64,000 bases of DNA, taken from positions 2,691,001 through 2,755,000 of the forward strand of contig NZ_CP023865.1 of NCBI RefSeq assembly GCF_003711105.1, given 5' to 3'. Both the position numbers and the translations under genes were made by a program. Numbering within the stretch: the first letter of the stretch is position 1; every line of letters begins with the position of its first letter. Under the pieces are notes generated by a model that made no database searches, was not told the DNA's origin, and worked only from the letters and a program-made list of their open reading frames with translations. This DNA comes from Actinoplanes teichomyceticus ATCC 31121. GTDB taxonomy: Bacteria; Actinomycetota; Actinomycetes; Mycobacteriales; Micromonosporaceae. This document shows positions 35,132 to 45,487 of the stretch, one piece after another.

Positions 35132-35145
35132 TGGGAGCGTGCCCA
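35132..35145 (-). promoter_or_regulatory. CebR-like operator before the CE3-type esterase gene
   Basis: TGGGAGCGTGCCCA matches the 14-bp CebR operator at 12 of 14 positions; the mismatches are the two central-right bases. It lies 25 bp upstream of the start codon on the minus strand, between the ribosome site and a TTGATG that could serve as -35. The perfect copy at 14638 supports treating this as a second site of the same regulator. Confidence 0.65.
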
Positions 35146-35188
35146 TCAACGTACATCAATGCGATTGGCGGCCGGTCGGCTTCGACGC

Positions 35189-35213
35189 CCGGCTGCGGCC
35201 GCGCCGCAGCCGG
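35189..35213 (-). terminator. Terminator hairpin of the glycolate oxidase operon
   Basis: Perfect 11-bp arms (35189-35199 and 35203-35213) with a CGC loop stand 8 bp beyond the stop codon of the GlcF-like gene on the minus strand. Confidence 0.75.
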
Positions 35214-35221
35214 TGGGCCGG

Positions 35222-36598
35222 TCACTCGGCGGTCAGGGTCGCGGTTCCCAGGTTGCGGATGGAGGCGTCGAGCACCTGGGCCGTGTGCGCCAGGGCGATC
35301 TCCCCACCCTGCCGCCGGACCGCCGCCGCGACCTGCATCAGACAGCCCGGGTTCGCGGTGACCAGCAGCGACGCGCCGGTCTGGAGCACCGCGGCGGCCT
35401 TGCGGTCACCCAGCTCGGCGGCCGGCTCGGGATTGAGCACGTTCCACACCCCGGCCGACCCGCAGCAGATCTCCGGCTCGGCTATCTCGCGCAGCTCCAG
35501 CCCGGGGATCGCGCGCAGCAACGCACGGGGCTGGGTCCGGATGCCCTGGGCATGTCCGAGATGGCAGGCATCGTGGTAGGCGACCGTCACCGGCAGCGGG
35601 TGCCGCTGCGCGACCGGCCCCAGCTCGGCGAGCAGCTCGGCCAGATCACGCACCTTGGCGGCGAACGCGGCCGCCCGCGACGCGTACGCCGGATCGTCGG
35701 CGAGCAGCTCGCCGTACTCCTTCAGCGACGACCCGCACCCGGCCGCGTTGACCACGAAATAGTCCATGCCGGTGCGTTCGAACGTGTCGATCAGCCGCCG
35801 CGCGAACCGCTCCGCCTCGGAGCGCCGCCCGTTGTGCACGCTCAGCGCTCCGCAACACCCCTGCCCGGACGGGATCAGCACGTCGCAGCCCTCGGCGGCG
35901 AGGACCCGTGCGGTCGCCGAGTTGACGTCCGGGAAGAACGCGGACTGCACGCACCCGGTCAGCATGCCGACCACCGCGCGCCGGGCGCCGCGGGCGGCGA
36001 CGCGGCGCGGCGGCCGCGGCACGCCGCGCAGCCGCGGAGCGAGCGCGTCCAGCGTGGCCAGCGTGGGCGCGAGCCGCTCCAGCAGCCCGCTGCGGGCGAC
36101 CAGCCTCTGCAGACCCGATTTCTGGTACGCCCACAGCGGTCCCCGCAACAGCCGCAGCCGCCGCGGGTACGGGAACACCGCGAAGATCGCCGCCCGCAGC
36201 GCGCGGTCCCGTGCCGTACGCGGATACCGCCGCTCCACCTGGGCCCGGGTGTCCTCGATCAGCCGGTCGTACCGCACCCCGGACGGGCACGCCGTCACAC
36301 ACGCCATACAGCCGAGGCAGCGGTCGAAGTGGGTGACCATCGAGTCGCTCAGCGGCTCACCCTCCACCCCCTGGGCGATCAGGTGGATCCGGCCGCGCGG
36401 CGAGTCCATCTCCTCGCCCCACAGCACGTACGTCGGGCAGGTGGCCAGGCAGAACCCGCAGTGCACGCAGTCCGACAGCAGGTCGGCGCTCGGCGGGTGG
36501 TGATCGTCGAAGGCGCCCGGCCCGGTCCCGGTCTCCGCGGCCCGCAGCGCGTCCGGTGGCGTCGGCCCGGTGCCCCGGGTGGCGTCCACGTCAGCCAT
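35222..36598 (-). CDS. glcF: Glycolate oxidase iron-sulfur subunit
   Basis: A 458-residue protein with two 4Fe-4S clusters near the N-terminus (CVHCGFCLATCP and CLGCMACVTACP, about residues 44-115) and two CCG-type domains (GQGCCGAL and EICCGSAGVWN). These are the signature of GlcF and related heterodisulfide-reductase-like subunits. It passes electrons from the flavin subunits to the respiratory chain while glycolate (or another 2-hydroxyacid) is oxidised to glyoxylate. Its ATG overlaps the stop of the GlcE gene in TGATG. A longer open frame upstream is only a GC-rich shadow. It is the third and last gene of the operon. Confidence 0.93.
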   Translation of the reverse strand: MADVDATRGTGPTPPDALRAAETGTGPGAFDDHHPPSADLLSDCVHCGFCLATCPTYVLWGEEMDSPRGRIHLIAQGVEGEPLSDSMVTHFDRCLGCMACVTACPSGVRYDRLIEDTRAQVERRYPRTARDRALRAAIFAVFPYPRRLRLLRGPLWAYQKSGLQRLVARSGLLERLAPTLATLDALAPRLRGVPRPPRRVAARGARRAVVGMLTGCVQSAFFPDVNSATARVLAAEGCDVLIPSGQGCCGALSVHNGRRSEAERFARRLIDTFERTGMDYFVVNAAGCGSSLKEYGELLADDPAYASRAAAFAAKVRDLAELLAELGPVAQRHPLPVTVAYHDACHLGHAQGIRTQPRALLRAIPGLELREIAEPEICCGSAGVWNVLNPEPAAELGDRKAAAVLQTGASLLVTANPGCLMQVAAAVRRQGGEIALAHTAQVLDASIRNLGTATLTAE

Positions 36599-38037
36599 CA
36601 GATGCCTCCCACGAAGCGACCCGGCGCGAACCGGTGATCGGGATCGAACCGGTCCTTGACCCGGCGCATCAGCGCCAACCCGGGCACCGGTCCCCACCTG
36701 TCCAGGGTGTCGCGTACCCCGGCGGGCGCGACCAGCACCACCGCGTGCCCGCCCGCGCGGGTCGCCGCCGCCCGCAGCAGCTCGACGGCACGGCCCACCT
36801 CGACCGTCCCCTCGGCGGTCGCCGTACCTTCGGCGGTCGCCGAGCAGCCGGGCCTGGGGCGCGGCGCGGCGGGGCCGGAGCCCGGCGTCGCGGAGGCGGA
36901 GGGTCGTGCGGCGGAGCCGGGAGCCGGCGCCGCGGAGGCGACGCGCGGCGCGACGGGTGCGGGGGAGAGCGGCGCGACGGGTGCGGAGGAGAGCGGCGCG
37001 ACGGGTGCGGGGGAGAAAGGTCCGGCCGCCGCGGCGGAGGCAGCCGCGCGGTCCGTGGCGCGGGCGGTGGCGTTGCCCGGGGACGTGACGCCGGGCGGGA
37101 AGCCCGCGTAGAGAACCCCGGTCCCGGCCGATCCGCGTACCGTCGCGCCCGCGCCCACCGCGGTCGCCACCAGGGCCGGCACCTGCGACAACCGACCGGT
37201 GAGCTTGACGCCCACGCCGTCGCCGGGCCAGGGCGGCCGATCCCACCACGGCGGGGCCTCGGCCGACACCTGCCCGCCCAGCAAGTCGGCGATCGCGGCG
37301 GCCCGCTCGCGTACCCCGTCCGGTGTCCCCTCCAGCAGGACGGCCAGCTCCGGCTCCGCGCCGGGAACGGCATTCACCTCCACGGCGCTCGCCGCGAACT
37401 GCCCGGCCAGGATCCGGGCCGCGTGCCCGGGCGGGGCGACCGCCCGGACGAACCGGGACGCGGCCGGGACCGGGTGCAGCCGGAAGACGCACTCGGTGAT
37501 CAGCCCGAGAGTGCCGAAGGCGCCGGTGTAGAGCTTGCAGAGGTCGTACCCGGCGACGTTCTTGACCACCTTGCCGCCGGCCCGCGCGATCGTCCCGTCC
37601 GGCCGGACCACGGTGATCCCGATCAGGAGGTCCCGCGCCGTGCCGTACCGCAGGCGGCGCGGTCCGGAGGCGTTCGCCGCGACCGTGCCCCCGGCCGTCG
37701 CGCCGGGCGGCGCGTCCAGCGCGAGTTGCTGGCCGGGCAGCCCGTGCAGCTCGGCCATCGGGGTGCCGGCCCGGACCACGGTGATCATCTCTCCGGCGGC
37801 GTGCTCGGCCACCCCGGCCAGGCGCCGGGTGTCGACGATCAGGTCCAGGCCGCGGGGTGGCGGTCCCCAGTCCAGTTTGGTGCCACCGCCCCGGATCACC
37901 ACCCGCAGGCCGCGGGCGGCCCTGAGCAGCGCGGACGCTTCGGCGGTGTCGCGCGGCGCGGCCACCAGCCGGGCGGGCACCCCGCAGACCGTGTCGCCGT
38001 CTCCGGCCGGCGTCGTGAGCTCGTCCAGGTCGGCCAT
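36598..38037 (-). CDS. glcE: Glycolate oxidase FAD-binding subunit with low-complexity insert
   Basis: A 479-residue protein; GlcE is usually about 350-420. The N-terminal two thirds form the FAD-binding PCMH fold (GGGTKLDWG, GATAGGTVAANASGPRRLRYG, GGKVVKNVAGYDLCKL). Near residues 325-410 there is an Ala/Pro/Ser-rich insert containing three copies of an APVAPLSx octapeptide, encoded by 24-bp DNA repeats. The normal C-terminus then resumes (DRFDPDHRFAPGRFVGGI). The subunit pairs with GlcD. The start at 38037 overlaps the GlcD stop. The insert lies between conserved blocks and probably forms a flexible surface loop; whether the enzyme is still active cannot be told. Confidence 0.9.
   Translation of the reverse strand: MADLDELTTPAGDGDTVCGVPARLVAAPRDTAEASALLRAARGLRVVIRGGGTKLDWGPPPRGLDLIVDTRRLAGVAEHAAGEMITVVRAGTPMAELHGLPGQQLALDAPPGATAGGTVAANASGPRRLRYGTARDLLIGITVVRPDGTIARAGGKVVKNVAGYDLCKLYTGAFGTLGLITECVFRLHPVPAASRFVRAVAPPGHAARILAGQFAASAVEVNAVPGAEPELAVLLEGTPDGVRERAAAIADLLGGQVSAEAPPWWDRPPWPGDGVGVKLTGRLSQVPALVATAVGAGATVRGSAGTGVLYAGFPPGVTSPGNATARATDRAAASAAAAGPFSPAPVAPLSSAPVAPLSPAPVAPRVASAAPAPGSAARPSASATPGSGPAAPRPRPGCSATAEGTATAEGTVEVGRAVELLRAAATRAGGHAVVLVAPAGVRDTLDRWGPVPGLALMRRVKDRFDPDHRFAPGRFVGGI
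36948..37019. repeat. 24-bp minisatellite inside the glcE coding region
   Basis: Three 24-bp units (36948-36971, 36972-36995 and 36996-37019, the last diverged at its end). The period is a multiple of three, so each copy adds eight in-frame residues, APVAPLSx, to GlcE. Confidence 0.9.
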
Positions 38038-39497
38038 CAGAAGATCTCCGCGACGTCCGGCTCGTGCAGCGGGTGGACGCCCTGCCGGCGGCCCGGGGGT
38101 TCCCCGCACAGGCGCGGGGTCGGGAAGACCTTGCCCGGGTTGGCCAGCCCGTCCGGGTCGAACGCGCACCGCAGCAGCTGCATGGTGTCCAGGTCGGCCT
38201 CGTCGAACATCCGCGGCATGTACCTCACCTTGTCGGCCCCGACGCCGTGCTCCCCGGTGATCGACCCGCCCAGCTCGATGCACACGTCGAGGATGGCGCC
38301 GGACACCGTCTCGGCGCGCTCGGCGGCGCCGGGCACGGCGTCGTCGAAGAGCACCAGCGGGTGCAGGTTGCCGTCCCCGGCGTGGAACACGTTGGCGACC
38401 CGGACGCCGTGCTCGGCGGCGATCTCGCCGATGCGCCGCAGCACCGCGGGCAGCGCGGTGCGCGGGATCACCCCGTCCTGCACGATGTAGTCCGGGCTGA
38501 TCCGGCCGACCGCGGCGAACGCCGACTTGCGCCCCCGCCAGATCAGCGCCCGCTCGACGTCGTCGGCCGCGATCCGGATCTCGAACGCGCCGCTGGCCTC
38601 GCAGAGCGCGCTGACCTCGTCGAACTGGGCGGCCACCTCGGCCTGCGGGCCGTCCAGCTCGACGATCAGCACCGCACCGGCGCCGGCCGGGTAGCCGCAC
38701 CGCACCGCGGCCTCGGCGGCCTCGATCGCGAGCGCGTCCATCATCTCGACGGCGGCCGGGATCACCCCCGCCGCGATGATCGCCGAGGTGGCGGCCCCGG
38801 CCTGGTCGGTGGACCGGAACGCGGCCAGCAGGGTGCGCACCGCCTCGGGCAGCCGGGTCAGCTTGACGGTGACCTCGGTGGCCACCCCGAGCGTGCCCTC
38901 CGACCCGACGAACGCGCCGAGCAGGTCATACCCCGGGGTGTCCGGCGCCGCGCCGCCCAGCCGGACCCGCTCGCCGTCCGGGGTGACGATCTCCAGCCCG
39001 GTCACGTGATGGGTGGTGAAGCCGTATTTCAGGCAGTGGGCGCCGCCGGAGTTCTCCGCGACATTGCCGCCGATCGAGCAGATCTGCTGGCTGGACGGGT
39101 CGGGCGCGTAGTAGTAACCGTGCGGGGTGGCGGCCTTGGTCAGCTGCAGGTTGATCACTCCGGGCTGGACCACGGCCCGCTCGTCCTCGGGCCGGATCTC
39201 GACGATCTCGCGCAGCTGCGAGGTCACGATCAGCACCCCGTCGGCGTGTGGCAGGGCGCCGCCGGACAGGCCGGTGCCGGAGCCGCGGGCGACGAACGGG
39301 GTGCCGGTCTGCGCGCAGGCGCGGACCACCGCGGCGACCTGCTCGGCGGTGGCCGGCAGGGCGACCAGGGCCGGGACGACCTTGTAGTGGGCCAGCCCGT
39401 CGCACTCGTAGGTCCGCAGCTCCTGCCGGTCGGTGAGGACCCGCTGCGCCCCGATCTCAGCCCGCAGCCGGGCTGCCAGTTCGTCGATGCCGGCCAT
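38037..39497 (-). CDS. glcD: Glycolate oxidase FAD-linked subunit
   Basis: A 486-residue flavoprotein of the FAD_oxidase_C/PCMH family. Conserved blocks are FVARGSGTGLSGGALPHADG, SSQQICSIGGNVAENSGGAHCLKYG (FAD pyrophosphate binding) and the C-terminal NVFHAGDGNLHPLVLFD and GSITGEHGVG, typical for GlcD and D-lactate dehydrogenases. It catalyses the oxidation of glycolate, and possibly D-lactate, with GlcE and GlcF. The ATG at 39497 follows GGAGG by about 7 nt; an in-frame GTG five codons earlier is less good. It heads a tight three-gene operon read on the minus strand. No glcC-like regulator adjoins. Confidence 0.94.
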   Translation of the reverse strand: MAGIDELAARLRAEIGAQRVLTDRQELRTYECDGLAHYKVVPALVALPATAEQVAAVVRACAQTGTPFVARGSGTGLSGGALPHADGVLIVTSQLREIVEIRPEDERAVVQPGVINLQLTKAATPHGYYYAPDPSSQQICSIGGNVAENSGGAHCLKYGFTTHHVTGLEIVTPDGERVRLGGAAPDTPGYDLLGAFVGSEGTLGVATEVTVKLTRLPEAVRTLLAAFRSTDQAGAATSAIIAAGVIPAAVEMMDALAIEAAEAAVRCGYPAGAGAVLIVELDGPQAEVAAQFDEVSALCEASGAFEIRIAADDVERALIWRGRKSAFAAVGRISPDYIVQDGVIPRTALPAVLRRIGEIAAEHGVRVANVFHAGDGNLHPLVLFDDAVPGAAERAETVSGAILDVCIELGGSITGEHGVGADKVRYMPRMFDEADLDTMQLLRCAFDPDGLANPGKVFPTPRLCGEPPGRRQGVHPLHEPDVAEIF

Positions 39498-39602
39498 GGC
39501 AGGCCTCCTCACTGCCGCTCACCGTCACGCTAGCGGCGATCTCGCTTTCGCGCGACGGCTGACCGGCCGCCTGTGGAAAACCAGCCCGCGCCGCGGCGGA
39601 CC

Positions 39603-39656
39603 GGACCGGCCGTGGCGGATCGGACGGGCCGTGGCGGATCGGACCGGCCGTGGCAC
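39603..39656. repeat. 19-bp tandem repeat, about 2.8 copies
   Basis: Units GGACCGGCCGTGGCGGATC at 39603 and, with one change, at 39622, then a 16-bp partial copy at 39641. The period equals that of the arrays at 33870 and 40789 although the sequences are unrelated. Confidence 0.8.
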
Positions 39657-39792
39657 GCCGAACCCGCCGCTGGGCGGATCAGGCCGTGGCGCGGCGTGGC
39701 GGACCCTCGACGGCGGCGACCCGGCGGGCGGCCCGTCCCGGGCGCGCTCGCGGGCCGCCGGGTCCGGAGGGCGGCGGCGGTGGTACCGGCCA

Positions 39793-39880
39793 GTCGCCGC
39801 CGGCGAGCCGGACTTCCCCCCGTCGCCGCCGGCGAGCCGGGACTTCCCCCACCGTCGGTGCGCGCCGGGACTTCCCCCGC
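39793..39880. repeat. Degenerate 29-32-bp repeats ending in ACTTCCCCC
   Basis: Three copies begin at GTC 39793, 39822 and 39854, each ending in (G)ACTTCCCCC. A shorter CGACTTCCC follows. The first two copies are nearly identical; the third is diverged in its 5' half. Confidence 0.7.
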
Positions 39881-39971
39881 CGACTTCCCGCCGGCGCGGG
39901 AGCGCGGAGTCCCCGCCGCTGCGGTGGGCGGCCCGGGCTGTCGGGGCCGGAGCCTGTGCCAAGATGGCCGG

Positions 39972-40661
39972 ATGCTCGTGACCGCCAGACCCCGCCGGGT
40001 CGCCGTGGCCGCCGCCTTCGCCCTGCTCGCGGTGGCCGGCTGCAGCTCGGACGACGACAAGCCGGACGCCGGCCGGATCGACGTGACCACCATGCGCGGC
40101 GCCTTCCTGCAGGCCGCCGAGGTCGGTCCGACCTGGACCGCGCCGACGGCCAGCGCCGACGCGCAGCGGATGGTCAGCTTCTGCGGCGGTGCGAGCACCC
40201 CGCCGTCGATCCCGCCCGGCGCCGACGTGGTCTCGGCGTCGCTCGCCGACGAGGGGGAGCGGGGCGCGCAGACCCTGGAGCAGCTGGCCCTGGTCTACCC
40301 GGACGACAAGGCGGCGCGGGCCGGCCAGTCGCTGCTGCGGGCGGTGGCGGACGGCTGCGCGCCGTCGGTCTCGGTGCCCGCGGCGGTCACCTCGGACCGC
40401 TCCGAGCCGGCCTACACTGAGACCGTCGAGCTGCGCGACCTCAGCGAGGGCGCCTGGTCCGGGTTCGTGCTGATCCGCCACAAGACGTACGAGGCGCGGC
40501 ACCCCGGCACCGCGGACACCGCGGTCGCCGTGCTGACCAGCCGCAACGTGGTGCTGGTGGACACCTACGCGATCTATCAGCTGAATACGTCGCAGGCCGC
40601 CGCGGGCTTCGAGACCGACTGGAAGAAGCTGGTCGGCTCGGTCGTGCAGCGGGTGGGATAG
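39972..40661 (+). CDS. Putative lipoprotein of unknown function
   Basis: 229 residues. A typical lipoprotein signal ends in the lipobox VAGC (Cys near residue 24), followed by SSDDDKPDAG, an acidic tether. The remainder is a soluble extracytoplasmic domain with conserved-looking MRGAFLQAAEVGPTW and two cysteines (in SFCGG and DGCAP) that could pair. It resembles the sensor-type domains of mycobacterial and actinomycete lipoproteins but no family can be named safely. The ATG at 39972 is preceded by CAAGAT at 6 nt, a leaderless pattern. A strong terminator follows. Confidence 0.75.
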   Translation: MLVTARPRRVAVAAAFALLAVAGCSSDDDKPDAGRIDVTTMRGAFLQAAEVGPTWTAPTASADAQRMVSFCGGASTPPSIPPGADVVSASLADEGERGAQTLEQLALVYPDDKAARAGQSLLRAVADGCAPSVSVPAAVTSDRSEPAYTETVELRDLSEGAWSGFVLIRHKTYEARHPGTADTAVAVLTSRNVVLVDTYAIYQLNTSQAAAGFETDWKKLVGSVVQRVG

Positions 40662-40694
40662 ACAGCCGGACGCGGGTGGTCTAATGTTCGCGGT

Positions 40695-40745
40695 GCGCCG
40701 TTGCGAGTTCTTCCCCCGTGGAATTCGCAGCGGCGCCCTTATTTG
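40695..40745 (+). terminator. Rho-independent terminator of the lipoprotein gene
   Basis: 16-bp arms (40695-40710 and 40721-40736) with two G:U pairs and a 10-nt loop are followed by CTTATTTG, a T-rich tail. The hairpin starts 33 bp after the stop codon. Confidence 0.85.
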
Positions 40746-40864
40746 TAGCCCCGCCCGTTCGTAGCCTCGCCTGTTCGTGGCGCCGACCGGCCACAGAGGC
40801 TCTTCCCGGCCACAGGCGATTCTCCTGGCCACAGACAATCCTCCCGGCCACAGAGGATCTTCCG
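40745..40864. repeat. Iteron-like direct repeats upstream of the XRE promoter
   Basis: First a 16-bp word starting GTAGCC is present twice (40745-40760 and 40761-40776, 14 of 16 identical). Then come four 19-bp units beginning GGCCACAG at 40789, 40808, 40827 and 40846; the first eight bases are invariant and the rest varies. The last unit ends 10 bp before the palindrome of the XRE promoter, so the units could be protein-binding sites rather than neutral repeats. Confidence 0.85.
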
Positions 40865-40874
40865 GTGACCGACC

Positions 40875-40903
40875 TTGAGCGTCGCTCAACCCTGACCTAG
40901 GCT
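40875..40903 (+). promoter_or_regulatory. Promoter of the XRE gene with palindromic operator
   Basis: TTGAGC (-35, 40875-40880) and TAGGCT (-10, 40898-40903) are spaced by 17 bp. The -35 hexamer is the left arm of a perfect 15-bp palindrome, TTGAGCGTCGCTCAA (40875-40889). Such placement suits repression by the XRE protein itself or by another dimeric regulator. Confidence 0.7.
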
Positions 40904-41025
40904 CCTGCCTGGCTCATCAACCTCAGTTCACGCAAGCGCCGGCATCGGGGGATGTTCATCGACCTGCCGTCAGGCATCGTCGCTGCTCATGGCGCTGTTG
41001 AGGGGGAGCGGAAGGGTGGTGCGGA

Positions 41026-41462
41026 GTGGCCGGTACGGAGGGGGTCTTCTCCATCGCGGGGAAGCTGGATCGGCTCTTCCGCGCCACGGGGGCCCGGAGC
41101 CCAGCTACATGGCGGTCGCCGAGGCGATCCGTGACCGGCAGGGTGTGCCGATCTCGCACACCTACATCTGGCAGCTGCGCACCGGCCGCCGGGACAACCC
41201 GACGCTGCAGCATCCGACCGCGCTGGCCGAGCATTTCGGCGTGCCGGTGCCCTATTTCCTCGACGACGAGCTGGCCGCCCGGGTCGACGCGCAGCTGAAG
41301 TTGCTGCCCGGCCTGCGCACCGCGGGGGTCACCGAGATCGCGATGCGGGCGGCGGACGTGTCGCCGGGCGCCCGCGCGGGGATCAGCGAGGCGGTCCGGC
41401 AGGTCGGGGTGGCCGAGCACGGTCCGGACCGGTCCGCCCGAGCCGGCGGAACGCGGCGCTGA
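41026..41462 (+). pseudogene. EspR-like XRE-family regulator with frameshift
   Basis: The N-terminus VAGTEGVFSIAGKLDRLFRAT starts at the GTG at 41026. From about 41090 the homologous sequence continues one frame over: GPEPSYMAVAEAIRDRQG, the helix-turn-helix part ISHTYIWQLRTGRRDNPTL, then the C-terminal half with VPVPYFLDDELAARVD and GARAGISEAVRQVG. The switch occurs at a run of five G (41087-41091); a sixth G would join the two halves into a normal protein of about 145 residues. The family resembles EspR of mycobacteria. The break may be a real mutation, a sequencing error in the homopolymer or, less likely, programmed -1 slippage. The DNA-binding domain itself is intact downstream of the shift. 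Confidence 0.75.
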
Positions 41463-41706
41463 CCCGGGGCAGCCAGGCGACCTCGTCGGCCATCTCCGGA
41501 CCGACCGGCGCCCAGGTCCGGGGTTCCGACGCCGCGGCACCGGCGGCGTGCCGGCGCGGCGCTTCGCGCAGCCCGGGCAGCGGGTGCCGGTGCCGCGGCC
41601 GGCCCCGCCGGGCGGCCACTTGCGCGCTGAACAGGTCCAGATCGAAGGGATGCGGCACGCGCGGCCCGCGCAGCCGCCGCTGGCAACGCCGGCGCAGACC
41701 CTCCAT
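41383..41706 (-). pseudogene. Truncated ImmA/IrrE-like partner protein remnant
   Basis: The frame from the ATG at 41706 begins MEGLRRRCQRRLRG and continues VPHPFDLDLFSAQVAARRGRP. This matches the N-terminus of the ImmA/IrrE-like proteins that accompany XRE regulators of this type in actinomycetes (L-R-R-R-C ... P-x-P-F-D-x-D ... R-G-R-P). After about 50 residues the similarity stops. The zinc motif HExxH is absent and the total is only 107 residues against about 170-200, so an internal deletion has removed the catalytic core. The 3' part overlaps the end of the XRE gene on the other strand. Confidence 0.55.
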
Positions 41707-41899
41707 CGCCGAAACGCTGCCCGGCAGGCGTCAGATGCTCGTAACTGCGCGCAGAGAGCGCGATCCGAACACCGTGCCTCGCACCGGTGTGGAAAAGTCC
41801 ACGAGACTGTTAACTATTCGCCGAAGTCGTGCTTAGCCTTACGAATCCCGGGGCACGAACGTGTTCAGCCGAGGATTCTTAGGCGGAGGTGGGTGCGGC

Positions 41900-44578
<2,679 letters not shown>

Positions 44579-45016
44579 GATCGCACCCCTGATCGTCCCG
44601 GCCGGTCGGCGACCTCGCCCCCAGGGACCGGCGCCCGATGAGCGCGTGGCGGTTCGCCGCACGGTCATCGGGCGCCCCGGCGGCGCCGCGACCGAGCGGG
44701 GCCGTCCGCCAGGAAGCCGACGATCGCGCCGACTGCGATCACATCCGGCCTCCACGGCACCGCCCTGGGCATCGACCTCGGGCCGGGGTCTCCCCCCCCC
44801 CCCGTACGGCACCCACCAGGCGGAGCAGACCCCGGCCCGAGCCCCCGGAAACCCTCGCCGCCGGCCGCCCGGATCGCGAGCCGAGCCCGACGCATCCGGC
44901 GGGATGGCCCGACGCCGTGGGTCTCGTCCGGGTGGGGCTCCGTCGATCGCTCCGGGAAATGTCGGGGGGTGGGTCTAGCGTCCGGAGGACATCTTCCGAC
45001 GGCGAGGGAGCCTGTG
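44579..45016. other. Gene-free spacer with a run of 12 cytosines
   Basis: 438 bp between ppdK and the VOC gene. The only notable feature is an uninterrupted C12 tract (44792-44803), rare in this window. No hairpin with a T-run, no repeat array and no convincing small gene were found; all frames are compositional. Confidence 0.5.
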
Positions 45017-45427
45017 ATGACGTCCCGACTCAATCCGTACCTCACGTTCGACGGCAACGCCCGTGAGGCCATGGAGACCTACCAGTCGATCTTCGGCGGT
45101 CAGCTGCGGGTGAGCACGTTCGGCGAGTTCGGCTCGCCCGACCCGCAGATCAAGGACAAGGTGATGCACGCGATGCTGGAGACCCCGCAGGGCTACACCC
45201 TGATGGCCTCGGACACCGCGCCCGGTATGCCGTTCACCCCGGGCAATGCCAACACCGTGAGCCTCAGCGGCGACGACGGCGACGACCTGCGCGACTTCTG
45301 GACCAAGCTGGCCGACGGCGCGACCGTCAGCGTCCCCCTGGAGAAGCAGATGTGGGGCGACGAGTTCGGCCAGCTCATCGACAAGTTCGGCGTCCCCTGG
45401 ATGGTCAACATCAGCGCCGCGCAGTGA
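45017..45427 (+). CDS. VOC-family (PhnB/glyoxalase-like) protein
   Basis: A 136-residue protein of the PhnB-like branch of the vicinal oxygen chelate superfamily. It begins MTSRLNPYLTFDGNAREAME, has YQSIFGGQLRVSTFGEFG, KVMHAML, and ends with the hallmark MWGDEFGQLIDKFGVPWMVNI. Homologues of this DUF1428/PhnB-like type are widespread and mostly uncharacterised; no enzymatic role is proved. The ATG at 45017 follows GGGAG by 7 nt. It is monocistronic, with a good terminator. Confidence 0.9.
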   Translation: MTSRLNPYLTFDGNAREAMETYQSIFGGQLRVSTFGEFGSPDPQIKDKVMHAMLETPQGYTLMASDTAPGMPFTPGNANTVSLSGDDGDDLRDFWTKLADGATVSVPLEKQMWGDEFGQLIDKFGVPWMVNISAAQ

Positions 45428-45433
45428 CCTTCC

Positions 45434-45465
45434 GACGGCAGCCGTCCCCTCGGGCGGCTGCCGTC
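45434..45465 (+). terminator. Terminator hairpin of the VOC gene
   Basis: 11-bp perfect arms (45434-45444 and 45455-45465) continue inward by three pairs, one of them G:U, leaving a 4-nt loop. The hairpin begins 7 bp past the stop codon. Confidence 0.8.
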
Positions 45466-45487
45466 CGGTCATCCCCGGCGCCGCGCC

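Larger units (their letters stand above)
39498..39971. other. Gene-free spacer with two short repeat arrays
   Basis: 474 bp between divergent genes. It holds a 19-bp tandem repeat (39603-39656) and a second array at 39793-39880 in which a GTCGCCGCCGGCGAGCC...ACTTCCCCC word of about 29-32 bp recurs three times. No convincing coding frame was found; open frames there are compositional. Confidence 0.6.
40662..41025. other. Regulatory spacer before the XRE gene
   Basis: 364 bp without a gene. From left to right it holds the terminator of the lipoprotein gene, a duplicated 16-bp word (40745 and 40761), four 19-bp direct repeats (40789-40864), the palindrome and promoter (40875-40903) and a leader of about 115 nt. 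Confidence 0.7.

Noticed and set aside
41087..41093. Programmed -1 frameshift in the XRE gene
   Set aside because: The G5 run does not form a full X-XXY-YYZ heptamer in the zero frame and no downstream pseudoknot is evident; mutation or sequencing error is simpler.
44665..45072. Minus-strand gene of 135 codons between ppdK and the VOC gene
   Set aside because: No motif, poor composition, no ribosome site, and it overlaps the start of the well-supported VOC gene.
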